Below, one piece after another: positions 16,526-25,236 of a stretch of DNA of 64,000 bases. The notes beneath the pieces were generated by a model, which searched no databases, was not told the DNA's origin, and was given only the letters and a program-made list of their open reading frames with translations. Every line of letters starts with the position of its first letter. Within the stretch, counting starts at the first letter, position 1. The position numbers were made by a program, and so were the translations under genes. The stretch comes from Xanthobacter sp. NM-25 (lineage in GTDB: Bacteria > Pseudomonadota > Alphaproteobacteria > Rhizobiales > Xanthobacteraceae). The stretch spans positions 51,001 through 115,000 of the forward strand of contig NZ_JACBFS010000007.1 of assembly GCF_022138605.1 (NCBI RefSeq), in the 5' to 3' direction.

Positions 16526-17263
16526 TCAGCCCTGGACGGTGCGCGCCGGGAAGGCGACGGTGGTGTCGCTGGAGGCGTCCGCCTTCGGGCGGCTCTCCGG
16601 CAGCACCTCGCCGGTGACCATGTAATAGACCACTTCGGCAATATTGGTAGCGTGATCCCCCATGCGCTCAATGTTCTTGGCGCAGAATAGGAGATGGGTG
16701 CACACGGAAATATTGCGCGGATCTTCCATCATGTAGGTCAGAAGCTCGCGGAACAGCGAGGTATACATGGTGTCGATGGCGTCGTCGCGCCCCCACACCT
16801 CCAGCGCCTTGGCGGGATTGCGGCCGGCATAGGCGTCGAGCACCTCTTTCAGCTGCTCCAGCACCAGTTCCGACATGTGCTCCACGCCGCGCACCAGCTT
16901 CTGCGGGTGATACTCGCCCTCGATGGCGATGACGCGCTTGCCCACGTTCTTGGCGAGGTCGCCGATCCGCTCCAGATCGTTGGCGATCCGGATCGCCGCC
17001 ACGATCTCGCGCAGGTCGCTGGCCACCGGCTGGCGCTTGGCGATGACGAGGACGGCCTTGTCCTCGATGTCGCGCTGGGCCTGGTCGATGCCGGTGTCGA
17101 GGGTGACCACCTTCTGGGCCACCGAGATGTCGCGCTTGATGAGGGCGGTGACGCTGTCGGCCACCAAGCGCTCGGCCTGGCCGCCCATCTCCACCACGCT
17201 GCGGCCGATTTCCTTCAGCTCGACGTCGAAGGACGTCACGGTATGATCAGGCATCTGAGCCAT
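16526..17263 (-). CDS. phoU: Phosphate transport accessory protein PhoU
   Basis: Cytoplasmic helical protein that couples the Pst transporter to PhoR/PhoB signalling and damps Pho activation when phosphate is plentiful. It has two repeated three-helix PhoU domains with the family metal-site text (AIRIANDLERIGDLAKNVG and CAKNIERMGDHATNIAE). At 245 residues it has normal length. The start is 17263 (MAQMPDH) or three codons later. It follows pstB by 10 bases. Confidence 0.96.
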   Translation of the reverse strand: MAQMPDHTVTSFDVELKEIGRSVVEMGGQAERLVADSVTALIKRDISVAQKVVTLDTGIDQAQRDIEDKAVLVIAKRQPVASDLREIVAAIRIANDLERIGDLAKNVGKRVIAIEGEYHPQKLVRGVEHMSELVLEQLKEVLDAYAGRNPAKALEVWGRDDAIDTMYTSLFRELLTYMMEDPRNISVCTHLLFCAKNIERMGDHATNIAEVVYYMVTGEVLPESRPKADASSDTTVAFPARTVQG

Positions 17264-17273
17264 CCTTCTCGCC

Positions 17274-18098
17274 TCAGCCGAAGCGGCCGGTGATGTAGTC
17301 GCGGGTCTTGATCTCCTTCGGATTGGTGAAGATCACGTCCGAAGGCGCCACCTCGATCAGTTCGCCCAGATAGAAGAAGGCGGTGATGTCGGCGCAACGC
17401 GCGGCCTGCTGCATGTTGTGGGTGACGATGACGATGGTGAATTCCCGCTTCAGCTCGTCGATCAGGTCCTCGATCTTCGAGGTGGAGATGGGATCGAGCG
17501 CCGAGGTGGGCTCGTCCAGCAGGATCACCTCCGGCCGCACCGCGATGGTGCGGGCGATGCACAGGCGCTGCTGCTGGCCGCCGGACATGCCCAGGGCCGA
17601 GGTGTTCAGGCGGTCCTTGGTCTCGTCCCAGATGGCCGCCTTGCGCAGGCACCATTCCACCCGCTCGTCCATCTGTGCCTTGTTCAGCTTCTCGTGCAGG
17701 CGCACGCCGAAGGCGATGTTGTCGTAGATGGACATGGGGAAGGGGGTGGGCTTCTGGAACACCATGCCGATGCGGCTGCGCACCACGGTGGAGTCCAGCT
17801 CCTTGCCGACGATGTTCACGCCGTCGAACAGCACCTGCCCCTCGGCGCGCTGGCCGGGGTAGAGGTCATACATGCGGTTGAACACCCGCAGCAGGGTGGA
17901 CTTGCCGCAGCCCGAGGGACCGATCATGGCGGTCACGCGCTTCTCGGGAATGTCGAAGTTGATGTTCTTCAGGGCATGGTTCTGCCCGTAATAGAACTGC
18001 AGGCCCTCGACCTTGAGCTTCACCGGCGCCACCGGGGCATCGGGCTTGGCCGCGACGGAGGACGCGAGATTGAAGGTGGGATCGACCGCAGACGTCAT
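17274..18098 (-). CDS. pstB: Phosphate ABC transporter ATP-binding protein
   Basis: ATPase that drives phosphate import through PstA/PstC; 274 residues. Walker A GPSGCGKST is at 60-68, the ABC signature is MSGGQQQR, and Walker B with the catalytic Glu is VILLDEPTSALD. The first ~25 residues form an Ala/Pro-rich extension before the ABC domain begins at KLKVEGLQFYYG. It lies between pstA (108-base gap with stable hairpins) and phoU. Confidence 0.97.
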   Translation of the reverse strand: MTSAVDPTFNLASSVAAKPDAPVAPVKLKVEGLQFYYGQNHALKNINFDIPEKRVTAMIGPSGCGKSTLLRVFNRMYDLYPGQRAEGQVLFDGVNIVGKELDSTVVRSRIGMVFQKPTPFPMSIYDNIAFGVRLHEKLNKAQMDERVEWCLRKAAIWDETKDRLNTSALGMSGGQQQRLCIARTIAVRPEVILLDEPTSALDPISTSKIEDLIDELKREFTIVIVTHNMQQAARCADITAFFYLGELIEVAPSDVIFTNPKEIKTRDYITGRFG

Positions 18099-18123
18099 CT
18101 GAGCCTCACTTGACTGTCGTCCA

Positions 18124-18177
18124 CCCGGCGCGCGCCGGGCCGATGGAATATCCGAGGCCCGGCGCCAGGCGCGGGCC
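18124..18177 (-). repeat. Two GC hairpins in the pstA-pstB gap
   Basis: A perfect 16-base palindrome CCCGGCGCGCGCCGGG (18124-18139) and a near-perfect inverted repeat GGCCCGGCGC..GCGCGGGCC (18156-18177) fill the 108-base gap. They could stabilise or process the pst mRNA so that subunits are made in different amounts (inference). Confidence 0.45.
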
Positions 18178-18206
18178 CCACGGGGTCTTCGTCAGCAGTG
18201 CCGCTC

Positions 18207-19040
18207 TCAGTGCATCCGCGCCAGAACCAGGCGAGACACCACGTTGAGAAGGAGCACGCCGACCGTGATCAGCAGCGCACCGGCCCACGCCAGCGCCACC
18301 CAATCGTCGAACGGGCTCCCCGCGTACTGATAGATGGCGATGGGCAGGCTGGCCATGGGCTTGTTGAGGTCCACGGACCACGCATTGTTGCCGAGCGAGG
18401 TGAACAGCAGCGGCGCCGTCTCGCCCGCCGCGCGGGCGATGGCCAAGAGCACGCCGGTGACGATGCCGGCCCGCGCCGCCCGCCAGGTGATGAACATCAC
18501 CACCTTCCACTGCGGCGCGCCGAGGGCGAACGCGGCTTCGCGCAGGCCCACCGGCACCAGGTTCAGCATGTCCTCGGTGGTGCGCACCACCACCGGGATC
18601 ACCAGGATGGCGAGGGCCACCGAGCCGGCCCAGCCGGAGAAGCCGCCGAACGGCACCACCAGCAGCGAGTAGATGAACAGGCCGACCAGGATGGAGGGCG
18701 CCGACAACAGGATGTCGTTGACGAAGCGGGCGGCGGCGCCGAGCTTCGTCTTCTTGCCGTTTTCGGCCAGGAAGGTGCCGCAGAAGATGCCGATGGGGCC
18801 GCCGATGAGCATGGCGATGCCCACCTGGATCAGCGAGCCGACGATGGCGTTCAGAAGGCCGCCATGCTGGCCGGGCGGCATGGTGATGTTGGTGAAGACG
18901 TTGAGGCCAAGGGCCGGCAGGCCCCGGGCGAGCAGGGTCCACAGGATCCAGCCCAGAAGGAAGATCGCGAACACCGCGAAGCCGATGGAGACGGCCTTGA
19001 TGGTGGTGTCCTTGGCGCGACGGGCGGCAAGCGAAGCCAT
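18207..19040 (-). CDS. pstA: Phosphate ABC transporter permease PstA
   Basis: Inner-membrane subunit of the high-affinity phosphate importer, 277 residues with about six hydrophobic helices (AVSIGFAVFAIFLLGWILWT at the N-terminus). The ABC-permease EAA loop is seen as REAAFALGAPQWKVVMFIT. A GGGAGG ribosome site precedes the ATG. It follows pstC by 15 bases. Confidence 0.96.
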   Translation of the reverse strand: MASLAARRAKDTTIKAVSIGFAVFAIFLLGWILWTLLARGLPALGLNVFTNITMPPGQHGGLLNAIVGSLIQVGIAMLIGGPIGIFCGTFLAENGKKTKLGAAARFVNDILLSAPSILVGLFIYSLLVVPFGGFSGWAGSVALAILVIPVVVRTTEDMLNLVPVGLREAAFALGAPQWKVVMFITWRAARAGIVTGVLLAIARAAGETAPLLFTSLGNNAWSVDLNKPMASLPIAIYQYAGSPFDDWVALAWAGALLITVGVLLLNVVSRLVLARMH

Positions 19041-19055
19041 GAGAGAGCCTCCCGG

Positions 19056-20033
19056 TCAGTCCATCCGCGAGCGCACGAGCGCCCGGGACACGGCCAGAAC
19101 GATGAACGAGATCACGAACAGGATGAAGCCCAGCTGCAGGAGCGAGGTCAGCTTCAGCGAGCCGATGGGCGCTTCCGGGAACTCGTTGGCGATGGTGGAG
19201 GCGATGGTGGCCCCCGGCGCGAACAGCGAGGCCGAGAGGCGGTTGGCATTGCCGATGACGAAGGTCACCGCCATGGTCTCGCCCAGGGCCCGGCCGAGGC
19301 CCAGCATCACCGCGCCCACCATGGCCGTGCGCCCATAGGGCACCGACACGTTCTTGTAGACCTCATAGGTGGTGCCACCGACGCCGTAGGCGGATTCCTT
19401 CAGCATGGGCGGCACGGATTCCAGCGTCTCCACGAACATGGCGGTGATGAAGGGCAGGATCATCACCGCCAGGATGAGGCCGGCGGTGAACATGCCCGAG
19501 CCCAGCGGCGGGCCCTGGAACAGAAGGCCGATGATCGGCAGCTGGCCGAAGGTGTCGATGAGCGGCGGCTGCACATAGGCGGCCATCAGCGGGACAATGA
19601 CGAAGAAGCCCCACATGCCGAAGATGATGGAGGGCACCGCCGCCAGCAACTGCACGGCCACGCCGATGGGCCGCTTGAGCGCGGGGGGCGCGATCTCGGT
19701 GAGGAAGAAGGCGATGCCGAAGGACAGCGGCAGCGCCACCACCACGGCGATCACGGCGCTGAACAAGGTGCCGTAGATCTGCACCAGGGCGCCGTAATTC
19801 TCGGTCACCGGGTTCCAGGCGGAACTCCAGACGAACTCGAGGCCGAAATGCTGGAGGGCCGGCAGGCCGCCCATGAACAGCTCGGCGATGATGAGCCCGA
19901 GCAGCACCAGCACGAAGATGCCACTGGCCCAGAGCAGGCCGACGAAGATCGGGTCGGAAACCGCACCGGTCCCCTTCGCCTCGCTGATGGGAAGGGCCGA
20001 GCCCGTCCGCATACCGTCCACCGTCGCGTCCAT
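19056..20033 (-). CDS. pstC: Phosphate ABC transporter permease PstC
   Basis: Partner membrane subunit of PstA, 325 residues from the ATG at 20033 (MDATVDGMRTG). Helices are evident (IFVGLLWASGIFVLVLLGLI and others), and the EAA-like loop is KESAYGVGGTTYEVYKNVSV. A longer frame to 20147 runs into the pstS-pstC gap and lacks family similarity. It is followed closely by pstA; upstream is a gap of about 230 bases to pstS. Confidence 0.94.
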   Translation of the reverse strand: MDATVDGMRTGSALPISEAKGTGAVSDPIFVGLLWASGIFVLVLLGLIIAELFMGGLPALQHFGLEFVWSSAWNPVTENYGALVQIYGTLFSAVIAVVVALPLSFGIAFFLTEIAPPALKRPIGVAVQLLAAVPSIIFGMWGFFVIVPLMAAYVQPPLIDTFGQLPIIGLLFQGPPLGSGMFTAGLILAVMILPFITAMFVETLESVPPMLKESAYGVGGTTYEVYKNVSVPYGRTAMVGAVMLGLGRALGETMAVTFVIGNANRLSASLFAPGATIASTIANEFPEAPIGSLKLTSLLQLGFILFVISFIVLAVSRALVRSRMD

Positions 20034-20228
20034 TGGATGATGAACCCCCGCATGCCGCGCGCGGCGCGGCGAGAAAATTGCGTTCAAAGTCCCCCAGCCG
20101 GGGGTACGCGCACCGTGACTCTGCGAAACCGTGACTTCGCGAAACAATTGCGGCCAAAGGGATGCCGCAGGGTTATCGACCCAACCGAAGGCGGCGGCAA
20201 GCCGCCTTCGGCCGGTGTGCGATCAACC

Positions 20229-20273
20229 GATCAGAGCACCGCGGATCAAAGCACCGCGGATCAAAGCACCGGC
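20229..20273 (-). repeat. 15-base tandem triplication at the pstS 3' end
   Basis: Three tandem 15-base units (plus-strand type GATCAAAGCACCGCG) cover the last pstS codons and continue past the stop. Each copy re-creates a TGA stop in the pstS frame, so the next units would read SAVL-stop. Confidence 0.75.
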
Positions 20274-21301
20274 TTGCCGTCGGGACCCTTGATCTCGGCC
20301 TTCCAGGCGTCTTCCACCTGCTTCACCACGGAGGCGGGCAGCGGGATGTAGTGCAGGCCGGTGGCGATCTCGGCGCCGTCCTTGCCATAGGCCCAGCTGA
20401 AGAACTTCATGACCTCGCGAGAGGCCTCCACATTGCTGGGGTTCTTCGGCAGCAGCACATAGGTGGGGCTGACGATCGGCCAGGCCTTGGCGCCGGCGGT
20501 GTCGATCATGGACGCGGCGAAGTTCTTGGCGCCAGCCCAGTCGGCGGCGGCAGCGGCTTCGACGAAGTTGTCGACGGTCGGGGCGACGAAGTTGCCGGCC
20601 TTGTTCTTCAGCTCGGTCACCACCAGATTGTTGGCCGAGGCGTAGATGTATTCCACGTAGCCGATGGCGCCCTTGAGGTTCTTCACGTTGGAAGCGATGC
20701 CCTCGTTGCCCTTGGCGCCGGAGCCGGCCGGCCACTGCACGGAGGTGGCGGCGCCCACCTTGCTCTTCCAATCGGCGCTGACGCTGGAGAGATAGGTGGT
20801 GAAGATGTAGGAGGTGCCGGAAGCGTCGGACCGGTAGACCGGCACGATGGCCTGGCTGGGCAGCTTCACGCCGGGGTTGAGCTCGGCAATGGCCTTGTCA
20901 TCCCACTTGGTGATCTTGCCCATGTAGATGTCGGCCAGCACCGGGCCGGTGAGCTTGAGTTCGCCGCTCTTGATGCCGTCCAGATTGAAGGTGGCCACCA
21001 CGGCGCCGATCACGGTCGGGAACTGCAGCAGCTTGTTGGCTTCGAGCTTCTCGGCGGGAACCGGAGCGTCGGACGCGCCGAAGTCCACGGTGCGGTTGAT
21101 GATCTGGTTCTGACCGCCGCCCGAGCCGATGGACTGGTAGTTCAGGGCGTTGCCGGTCTTCTCCTTATATTTCGCGCCCCAGGCCTGATAGACGGGAGCG
21201 GGGAAGGAGGCACCGGCACCGTTGAAGTCGGTGGCCTGGGCGACGCCGGCGAACATGGTGCCAGCCACGGCGATCGCGCCGAGAGCGGTGGTGAGCTTCA
21301 C
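20261..21301 (-). CDS. pstS: Phosphate-binding protein PstS
   Basis: Periplasmic binding protein that delivers phosphate to PstCA. I chose the GTG at 21301 because AAGGAG lies 8 bases upstream and the product then opens with a clean signal peptide (KLTTALGAIAVAGTMFAG, cleavage after AQA); a start at 21325 would put charged residues first. The mature part has phosphate-loop text (GAGASFPAPVYQAWG, GSGGGQNQ, DFGASDAPV, SDASGTSYIFTTYLS). It is 346 residues and has a three-repeat Pho box about 110 bases upstream. Confidence 0.95.
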   Translation of the reverse strand: MKLTTALGAIAVAGTMFAGVAQATDFNGAGASFPAPVYQAWGAKYKEKTGNALNYQSIGSGGGQNQIINRTVDFGASDAPVPAEKLEANKLLQFPTVIGAVVATFNLDGIKSGELKLTGPVLADIYMGKITKWDDKAIAELNPGVKLPSQAIVPVYRSDASGTSYIFTTYLSSVSADWKSKVGAATSVQWPAGSGAKGNEGIASNVKNLKGAIGYVEYIYASANNLVVTELKNKAGNFVAPTVDNFVEAAAAADWAGAKNFAASMIDTAGAKAWPIVSPTYVLLPKNPSNVEASREVMKFFSWAYGKDGAEIATGLHYIPLPASVVKQVEDAWKAEIKGPDGKPVL

Positions 21302-21410
21302 GATTTCTCTCCTTGCCAATGTCATTGCTGCCCGACGATCCCGGCGACCCCTGGCCCCGGCCGTGACGCAACACTGGGCGCCGGACTCTTAAAGCCGGCG
21401 CGCCACGGTT

Positions 21411-21440
21411 CTATGACGTGGACGTGACATGCACATGACG
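21411..21440 (-). promoter_or_regulatory. Pho box (three 11-base repeats) upstream of pstS
   Basis: Reading leftward, GTCA cores occur at 21436-21439, 21425-21428 and 21414-21417, exactly 11 bases apart, in the contexts CGTCAT, TGTCAC and CGTCAT. This matches the direct-repeat architecture bound by PhoB dimers. It should give phosphate-starvation control of pstS and probably the downstream genes. Confidence 0.8.
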
Positions 21441-21475
21441 GACCAGGGGCTTGTTTTCAAACGATTCTTTTAGTT

Positions 21476-22801
21476 CTACGGCAAAACATCCAGGCGAACG
21501 GTGAACGCCGCCCCCTCGCCCAGCACGCTATCCACCGCCAAGCGGCCCCGATGCCGGGCGACGATATGCTTCACAATGGCGAGGCCGAGACCGGTACCAC
21601 CCTGCTCCCGGCTGGCGGCCACATCCACCCGGTAGAAGCGCTCGGTGAGGCGCGGCAGATGCTCGGGTGCGATGCCCGGGCCGAAATCCCGCACGGTGAT
21701 GACCGCCACCCGCCCCTTCGGCCCGGCCTCATGGCCCACCGTGACCAGCACCTGCTGGCCGGCGGCTCCATATTTCAGGGCATTTTCCACCAGGTTCTCG
21801 AACAGGCGGATGAGCTCGTCGCGGTCGCCGCGCACCGCCAGGCGCTCCGGATCGGCCACCAGCTCCAGTGCCACGCCGCGGTCGGCGGCCAGCGGCGAGA
21901 GGGTGTCGCAGACATGGGTGACGATGGCGCCCAGCTCCACCGGCGTCTCGGGCTGCACATGGGCGTTGAGCTCGATCCGCGACAGCGACAGCAGGTCGTC
22001 GATCAGTCGCGACATGCGACGGGCCTGCGCCGCCATGATGGCCAGAAAGCGCTCGCGGGCCGCAGCATCGTTGCGCGCCGGCCCCTGCAGGGTCTCGATG
22101 AAGCCGGACAGGGACGCCAGCGGCGTGCGCAGCTCGTGGCTGGCATTGGCGACGAAATCGGCGCGCATCTGCTCCACCCGCCGCTGCTGGGTGAGATCGC
22201 GAAAGGTCAAAAGCACCGCATCCGGTGAGGCGCCCGAGCGCCTGTCGCCGCCGGCGTCCAGGTGCAGGGGCACCACATGGGCCTCCAGCCAGCGGTCGAG
22301 GGGCACCCGCTCGGCGAATTCCACGCGGCGGGGCAGCCCGTCGGTGGCGGCCGCCCGCACCGCATCGAGGACTTCCGGCACCCGCACCAGGAACGACAGG
22401 GGATCCCCCACCCGCACCGGACCGATGGCCAGGCCCACGCGCGCATTGGCGGTGACGATCTCGCCCTCCGTGGTCAAGAGCAGCGCCGGCTCCGGCAGCG
22501 CGCTCACCACCGCCTCCACTTTGGCATCGCTGCCCGGCTGCGGGGCCGCCGCGGCCGCGACGGGCGAGGCGCGGAACGGGGGCGGCGCGGATGCCGGGCG
22601 CGGCACCACCAGAGCCAGCACCAGCAGCAGGCCCATCATGAAGGCCAGGGTGGGATGGAGCAGGTCCATCGCCAGCCCCACCGCCACCAGGGCGACGAGG
22701 CCCAGCCAGATCCAGAAGGCCGGCGCCCGCAGCCGCGCCCCCGCCCGGGACCGCGCGCCACCTGCCGCGCCACCTGCGGAGCTCTCCATGTCCTGGCTCA
22801 T
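21476..22801 (-). CDS. phoR: Phosphate regulon sensor histidine kinase PhoR
   Basis: Membrane sensor kinase that phosphorylates PhoB. Two hydrophobic helices near the N-terminus (FWIWLGLVALVAVGLAM and LAFMMGLLLVLALVV) are followed by a PAS-type domain, a HisKA dimerisation helix with the phospho-His in NASHELRTPLASLSGF, and an ATPase domain (LFENLVENALKYG, DFGPGIAPEHLPRLTERFYR, GGTGLGLAIVKHI). I chose the ATG at 22801 (441 residues) because GGGAGAG precedes it. A GTG at 22840 is possible. It is first in the pho/pst cluster. Confidence 0.94.
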   Translation of the reverse strand: MSQDMESSAGGAAGGARSRAGARLRAPAFWIWLGLVALVAVGLAMDLLHPTLAFMMGLLLVLALVVPRPASAPPPFRASPVAAAAAPQPGSDAKVEAVVSALPEPALLLTTEGEIVTANARVGLAIGPVRVGDPLSFLVRVPEVLDAVRAAATDGLPRRVEFAERVPLDRWLEAHVVPLHLDAGGDRRSGASPDAVLLTFRDLTQQRRVEQMRADFVANASHELRTPLASLSGFIETLQGPARNDAAARERFLAIMAAQARRMSRLIDDLLSLSRIELNAHVQPETPVELGAIVTHVCDTLSPLAADRGVALELVADPERLAVRGDRDELIRLFENLVENALKYGAAGQQVLVTVGHEAGPKGRVAVITVRDFGPGIAPEHLPRLTERFYRVDVAASREQGGTGLGLAIVKHIVARHRGRLAVDSVLGEGAAFTVRLDVLP

Positions 22802-23190
22802 GTCCCCATCTCTCCCGGCCCCTGGAGCCACCGGCGCCACCGCCCCCGTCGTGCCTGCGGCCGCCCCAGGATGCCCGGCCCGATCCCAAAGTCATCCCGG
22901 GATCACCTCGGAATCGTCCCAAGGTTCTCCCCGACCGCCCCCCGATGGTCGCCTTTCAGCTACCTTGCGACCATGCCTTCCGGCGAATCGGCGTCAAGGC
23001 CTTAAACGCCCATGGTCATCGGCTGTCACGAAGGCATTACGACACTGTCCACCGGCCGCCGGACCGGACGCGTTTTCACCCGCGGCCCCTGTCCCATTCG
23101 GTCACGCAATGTGATGACGCCGCCGGGAAATGACACCGATTGGGCCACATGGCTCTGCTATGAGGGCGCAACACTTCAGGAGGTAGGGAC
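22802..23190. promoter_or_regulatory. Divergent phoR / exported-protein gap
   Basis: About 390 bases with no convincing gene. It should hold promoters for phoR (leftward) and the exported protein (rightward). Two GTCA cores at 23015 and 23025 have a 10-base, not 11-base, period, so I do not call a Pho box. An AGGAGG ribosome site for the rightward gene is at 23177-23184. Confidence 0.35.
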
Positions 23191-23895
23191 ATGCTCGCAA
23201 CGCGCATCTTTCAGGGTCCTGGCCGGGTTGCCGCAATGGCCCTGGGCCTGGGGCTCGGCGCGGCGCTGGCCGATCCGGTGCCGCAATCCCTGCCCCAGCC
23301 GCTGCCCATGCCGCTGCCCATGCCCACCGCCGACTTCAGCCTCAAGGCCAAGCTGCTCCACGGTGGCCTCGTCGACCTGTCCCACAGCGGCGGACGCATG
23401 CGCGTGGAGGTCACCCGCCCCAACGTGCCGGGCACCATGATCGGCATCATCGACCTCAAGGCGAGCCGCATGGTGATGATGACCCCCAACCTGCCGAAGA
23501 TGGCGCTGGAGGTGGAACTGCCGCCGGAATATGTGGTGGGCGCCATGACCGGCACCGGCACCAAGGTGGGCCAGGCGCAGGTGGCGGGGATGAGCTGCGA
23601 TCTGTGGCAGGTCAACGGGCCGGCCCAGCGCAAGGTCCGCGCCCCCACCGTGGCCTGCATCACCGCCGACGGCATCGCCCTGCGCACCGAAACCGAGATC
23701 AAGGGCGAGAAGCGGGCGCTCTACGAGGTCCAGAGTGTCGATCTCGCGCCGCAGGACCCCACGCGCTTTCAGCTGCCGCCCGGCCTGCAGGTGATCAAGG
23801 TGCCCAAGGGCAAGCTCGGCGCACTGCTGAATCTTCCCGCCATGGGCAGCCCGACCACGCCGGTGACCACTCCCGCACCGGCGGCGCCCCGCTAG
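23191..23895 (+). CDS. Exported protein, DUF4412/LolA-like (function unknown)
   Basis: A 234-residue secreted or periplasmic protein. It has a signal peptide (RVAAMALGLGLGAALA, cut near ALA-DP), then a short Pro-rich linker of repeated PLPMP units, then a beta-rich domain (LKAKLLHGGLVDLSHSGGRM, KASRMVMMTPNLPKMALEV, GMSCDLWQVNG). This pattern fits DUF4412-type proteins related to lipoprotein carriers. A Pro/Thr-rich tail ends the protein. A strong AGGAGG supports the ATG at 23191. It is divergent from phoR, with no functional clue from context. Confidence 0.75.
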   Translation: MLATRIFQGPGRVAAMALGLGLGAALADPVPQSLPQPLPMPLPMPTADFSLKAKLLHGGLVDLSHSGGRMRVEVTRPNVPGTMIGIIDLKASRMVMMTPNLPKMALEVELPPEYVVGAMTGTGTKVGQAQVAGMSCDLWQVNGPAQRKVRAPTVACITADGIALRTETEIKGEKRALYEVQSVDLAPQDPTRFQLPPGLQVIKVPKGKLGALLNLPAMGSPTTPVTTPAPAAPR

Positions 23896-23969
23896 CCGCG
23901 CGCCACTCCGCCTCACCCCACACCGCCTTTGCGGAGGCCTCCGGCGACGGGCTCAGGTTGGCACGCCCC

Positions 23970-25070
23970 TCAGGGGGCCACCTGCCGACCCAGGGGCGGA
24001 CGCGACGGCTCGACCCGCTCGGGCGCGAGAGACGCCGTCCCGGGGCTCACAGCATCCACCGCCGCCTCGGCATCGCATTGAGTCTTCCGGCGCCCCAGGC
24101 TGAAGGTGCCCAGCCGCAGCTCGCGCACCCCGAGCAGGGTCAGCGCCAGGGCGAAGGGAACGATGTAGTAGAACAGGCGGAAGATGAGCAGCGCGCCCAC
24201 CATCTCGCCCTTGTCGAACTGCGGCAGCGCCACCAGCAGCGCCGCGTCGAACACCCCGAGGCCGCCCGGCGCATGGCTGGCGAAGCCCAGCAGGGTGGCG
24301 GTGACGAAGATCACCGCCAGCGACACCGGATCGATATAGGGATGCGCCGGCATCAGCATGTACATGGCCGAGGCGCACAGGGTGAGGTCGAGGATGCCGA
24401 TGCCGATCTGCACCAGGGTCGAGCGCCCGTGGGGCAGCGTCACGAACCAGGAGGAGCGGCCGATGTTGCGCGGCGCCATGGACACCCAGATCACATAGGC
24501 CACCAGCAGCACCAGGGCGCCGATGCCGATGATCCGGTTCACCGCCGGCGGCAGCTGGTCCACGGCGGTGGCCGCGTCCGGGTGGATGGTGATGCCGAGA
24601 CCGAGCACGGCGATATTGCCAAGCCAGAAGGTGAGGCCGGCGATGAAGCAGACCTTCGCCACGTCGATGGCCCCGAGCCCCCAGGCCGAATAGATGCGAT
24701 AGCGCACCGAGCCGCCGGTGAAGACCGTGAAGCCCACATTGTGGCCGACGGAATAGGAGCAGAAGCCCGACAGCGCCGCCACCCGATAGGGCACGTCGTC
24801 CTTGCCGATGCTGCGCAGGGCGAACCAGTCATAGAAGGTGAGGGTGAGATAGGCGCAGCCCACCAGCACGAAGGCCGCCGCCACGTGCCAGGGGTTCTTC
24901 TCGGTGAGCGCGTTCACCACGTCGGCGAGCTTGAGGTCGTGGAGCATGCGGTAGAGAACCACCGCGGCGAAGGCGATCACGATCAGGCTGGCGATCAAAC
25001 CCAGGCCATGCAGGCCCACCTTCTCACGCAGGAACGCCCACACCCTTGAAAGACCAGACCGTAGACTCAT
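23970..25070 (-). CDS. UPF0104 membrane protein (lysylphosphatidylglycerol synthase TM-domain family)
   Basis: A 366-residue integral membrane protein with about eight helices that matches the transmembrane (flippase-like) half of MprF/AglD-type proteins but has no aminoacyl-transferase domain. Family text includes GFCSYSVGHNVGFTVFTGGSVRYRI-type residues (residues ~100-125) and ASHAPGGLGVFDAALL. A lipid-flipping role is plausible but not shown. The C-terminal ~60 residues are a hydrophilic tail. It is convergent with the upstream exported-protein gene; kup lies on the same strand 166 bases upstream. Confidence 0.85.
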   Translation of the reverse strand: MSLRSGLSRVWAFLREKVGLHGLGLIASLIVIAFAAVVLYRMLHDLKLADVVNALTEKNPWHVAAAFVLVGCAYLTLTFYDWFALRSIGKDDVPYRVAALSGFCSYSVGHNVGFTVFTGGSVRYRIYSAWGLGAIDVAKVCFIAGLTFWLGNIAVLGLGITIHPDAATAVDQLPPAVNRIIGIGALVLLVAYVIWVSMAPRNIGRSSWFVTLPHGRSTLVQIGIGILDLTLCASAMYMLMPAHPYIDPVSLAVIFVTATLLGFASHAPGGLGVFDAALLVALPQFDKGEMVGALLIFRLFYYIVPFALALTLLGVRELRLGTFSLGRRKTQCDAEAAVDAVSPGTASLAPERVEPSRPPLGRQVAP

Positions 25071-25236
25071 ACCGACACCATCCCCCGCCCCTGAAAGGTC
25101 GTCGCGCTCACAACAGCACGGATCTTCCGTAGCGTGAACGTTCTTTTGTCGCGGCGTCCGCCGGTTCGTGGCGGCCGGAGCGCCCGGGCCCCGGCACAGA
25201 GCACCCTAAAAGCGTCAGCTTGCGGGCAGCCCGTCG

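Noticed and set aside
18198..20351. Long open frame (717 codons) opposite pstA and pstC
   Set aside because: Very rich in His, Asp, Gln and Arg; it mirrors the reverse strand of membrane-protein codons.
23015..23028. Two GTCA cores before the exported-protein gene as a second Pho box
   Set aside because: Their period is 10 bases, not the 11 seen in true Pho boxes and before pstS.
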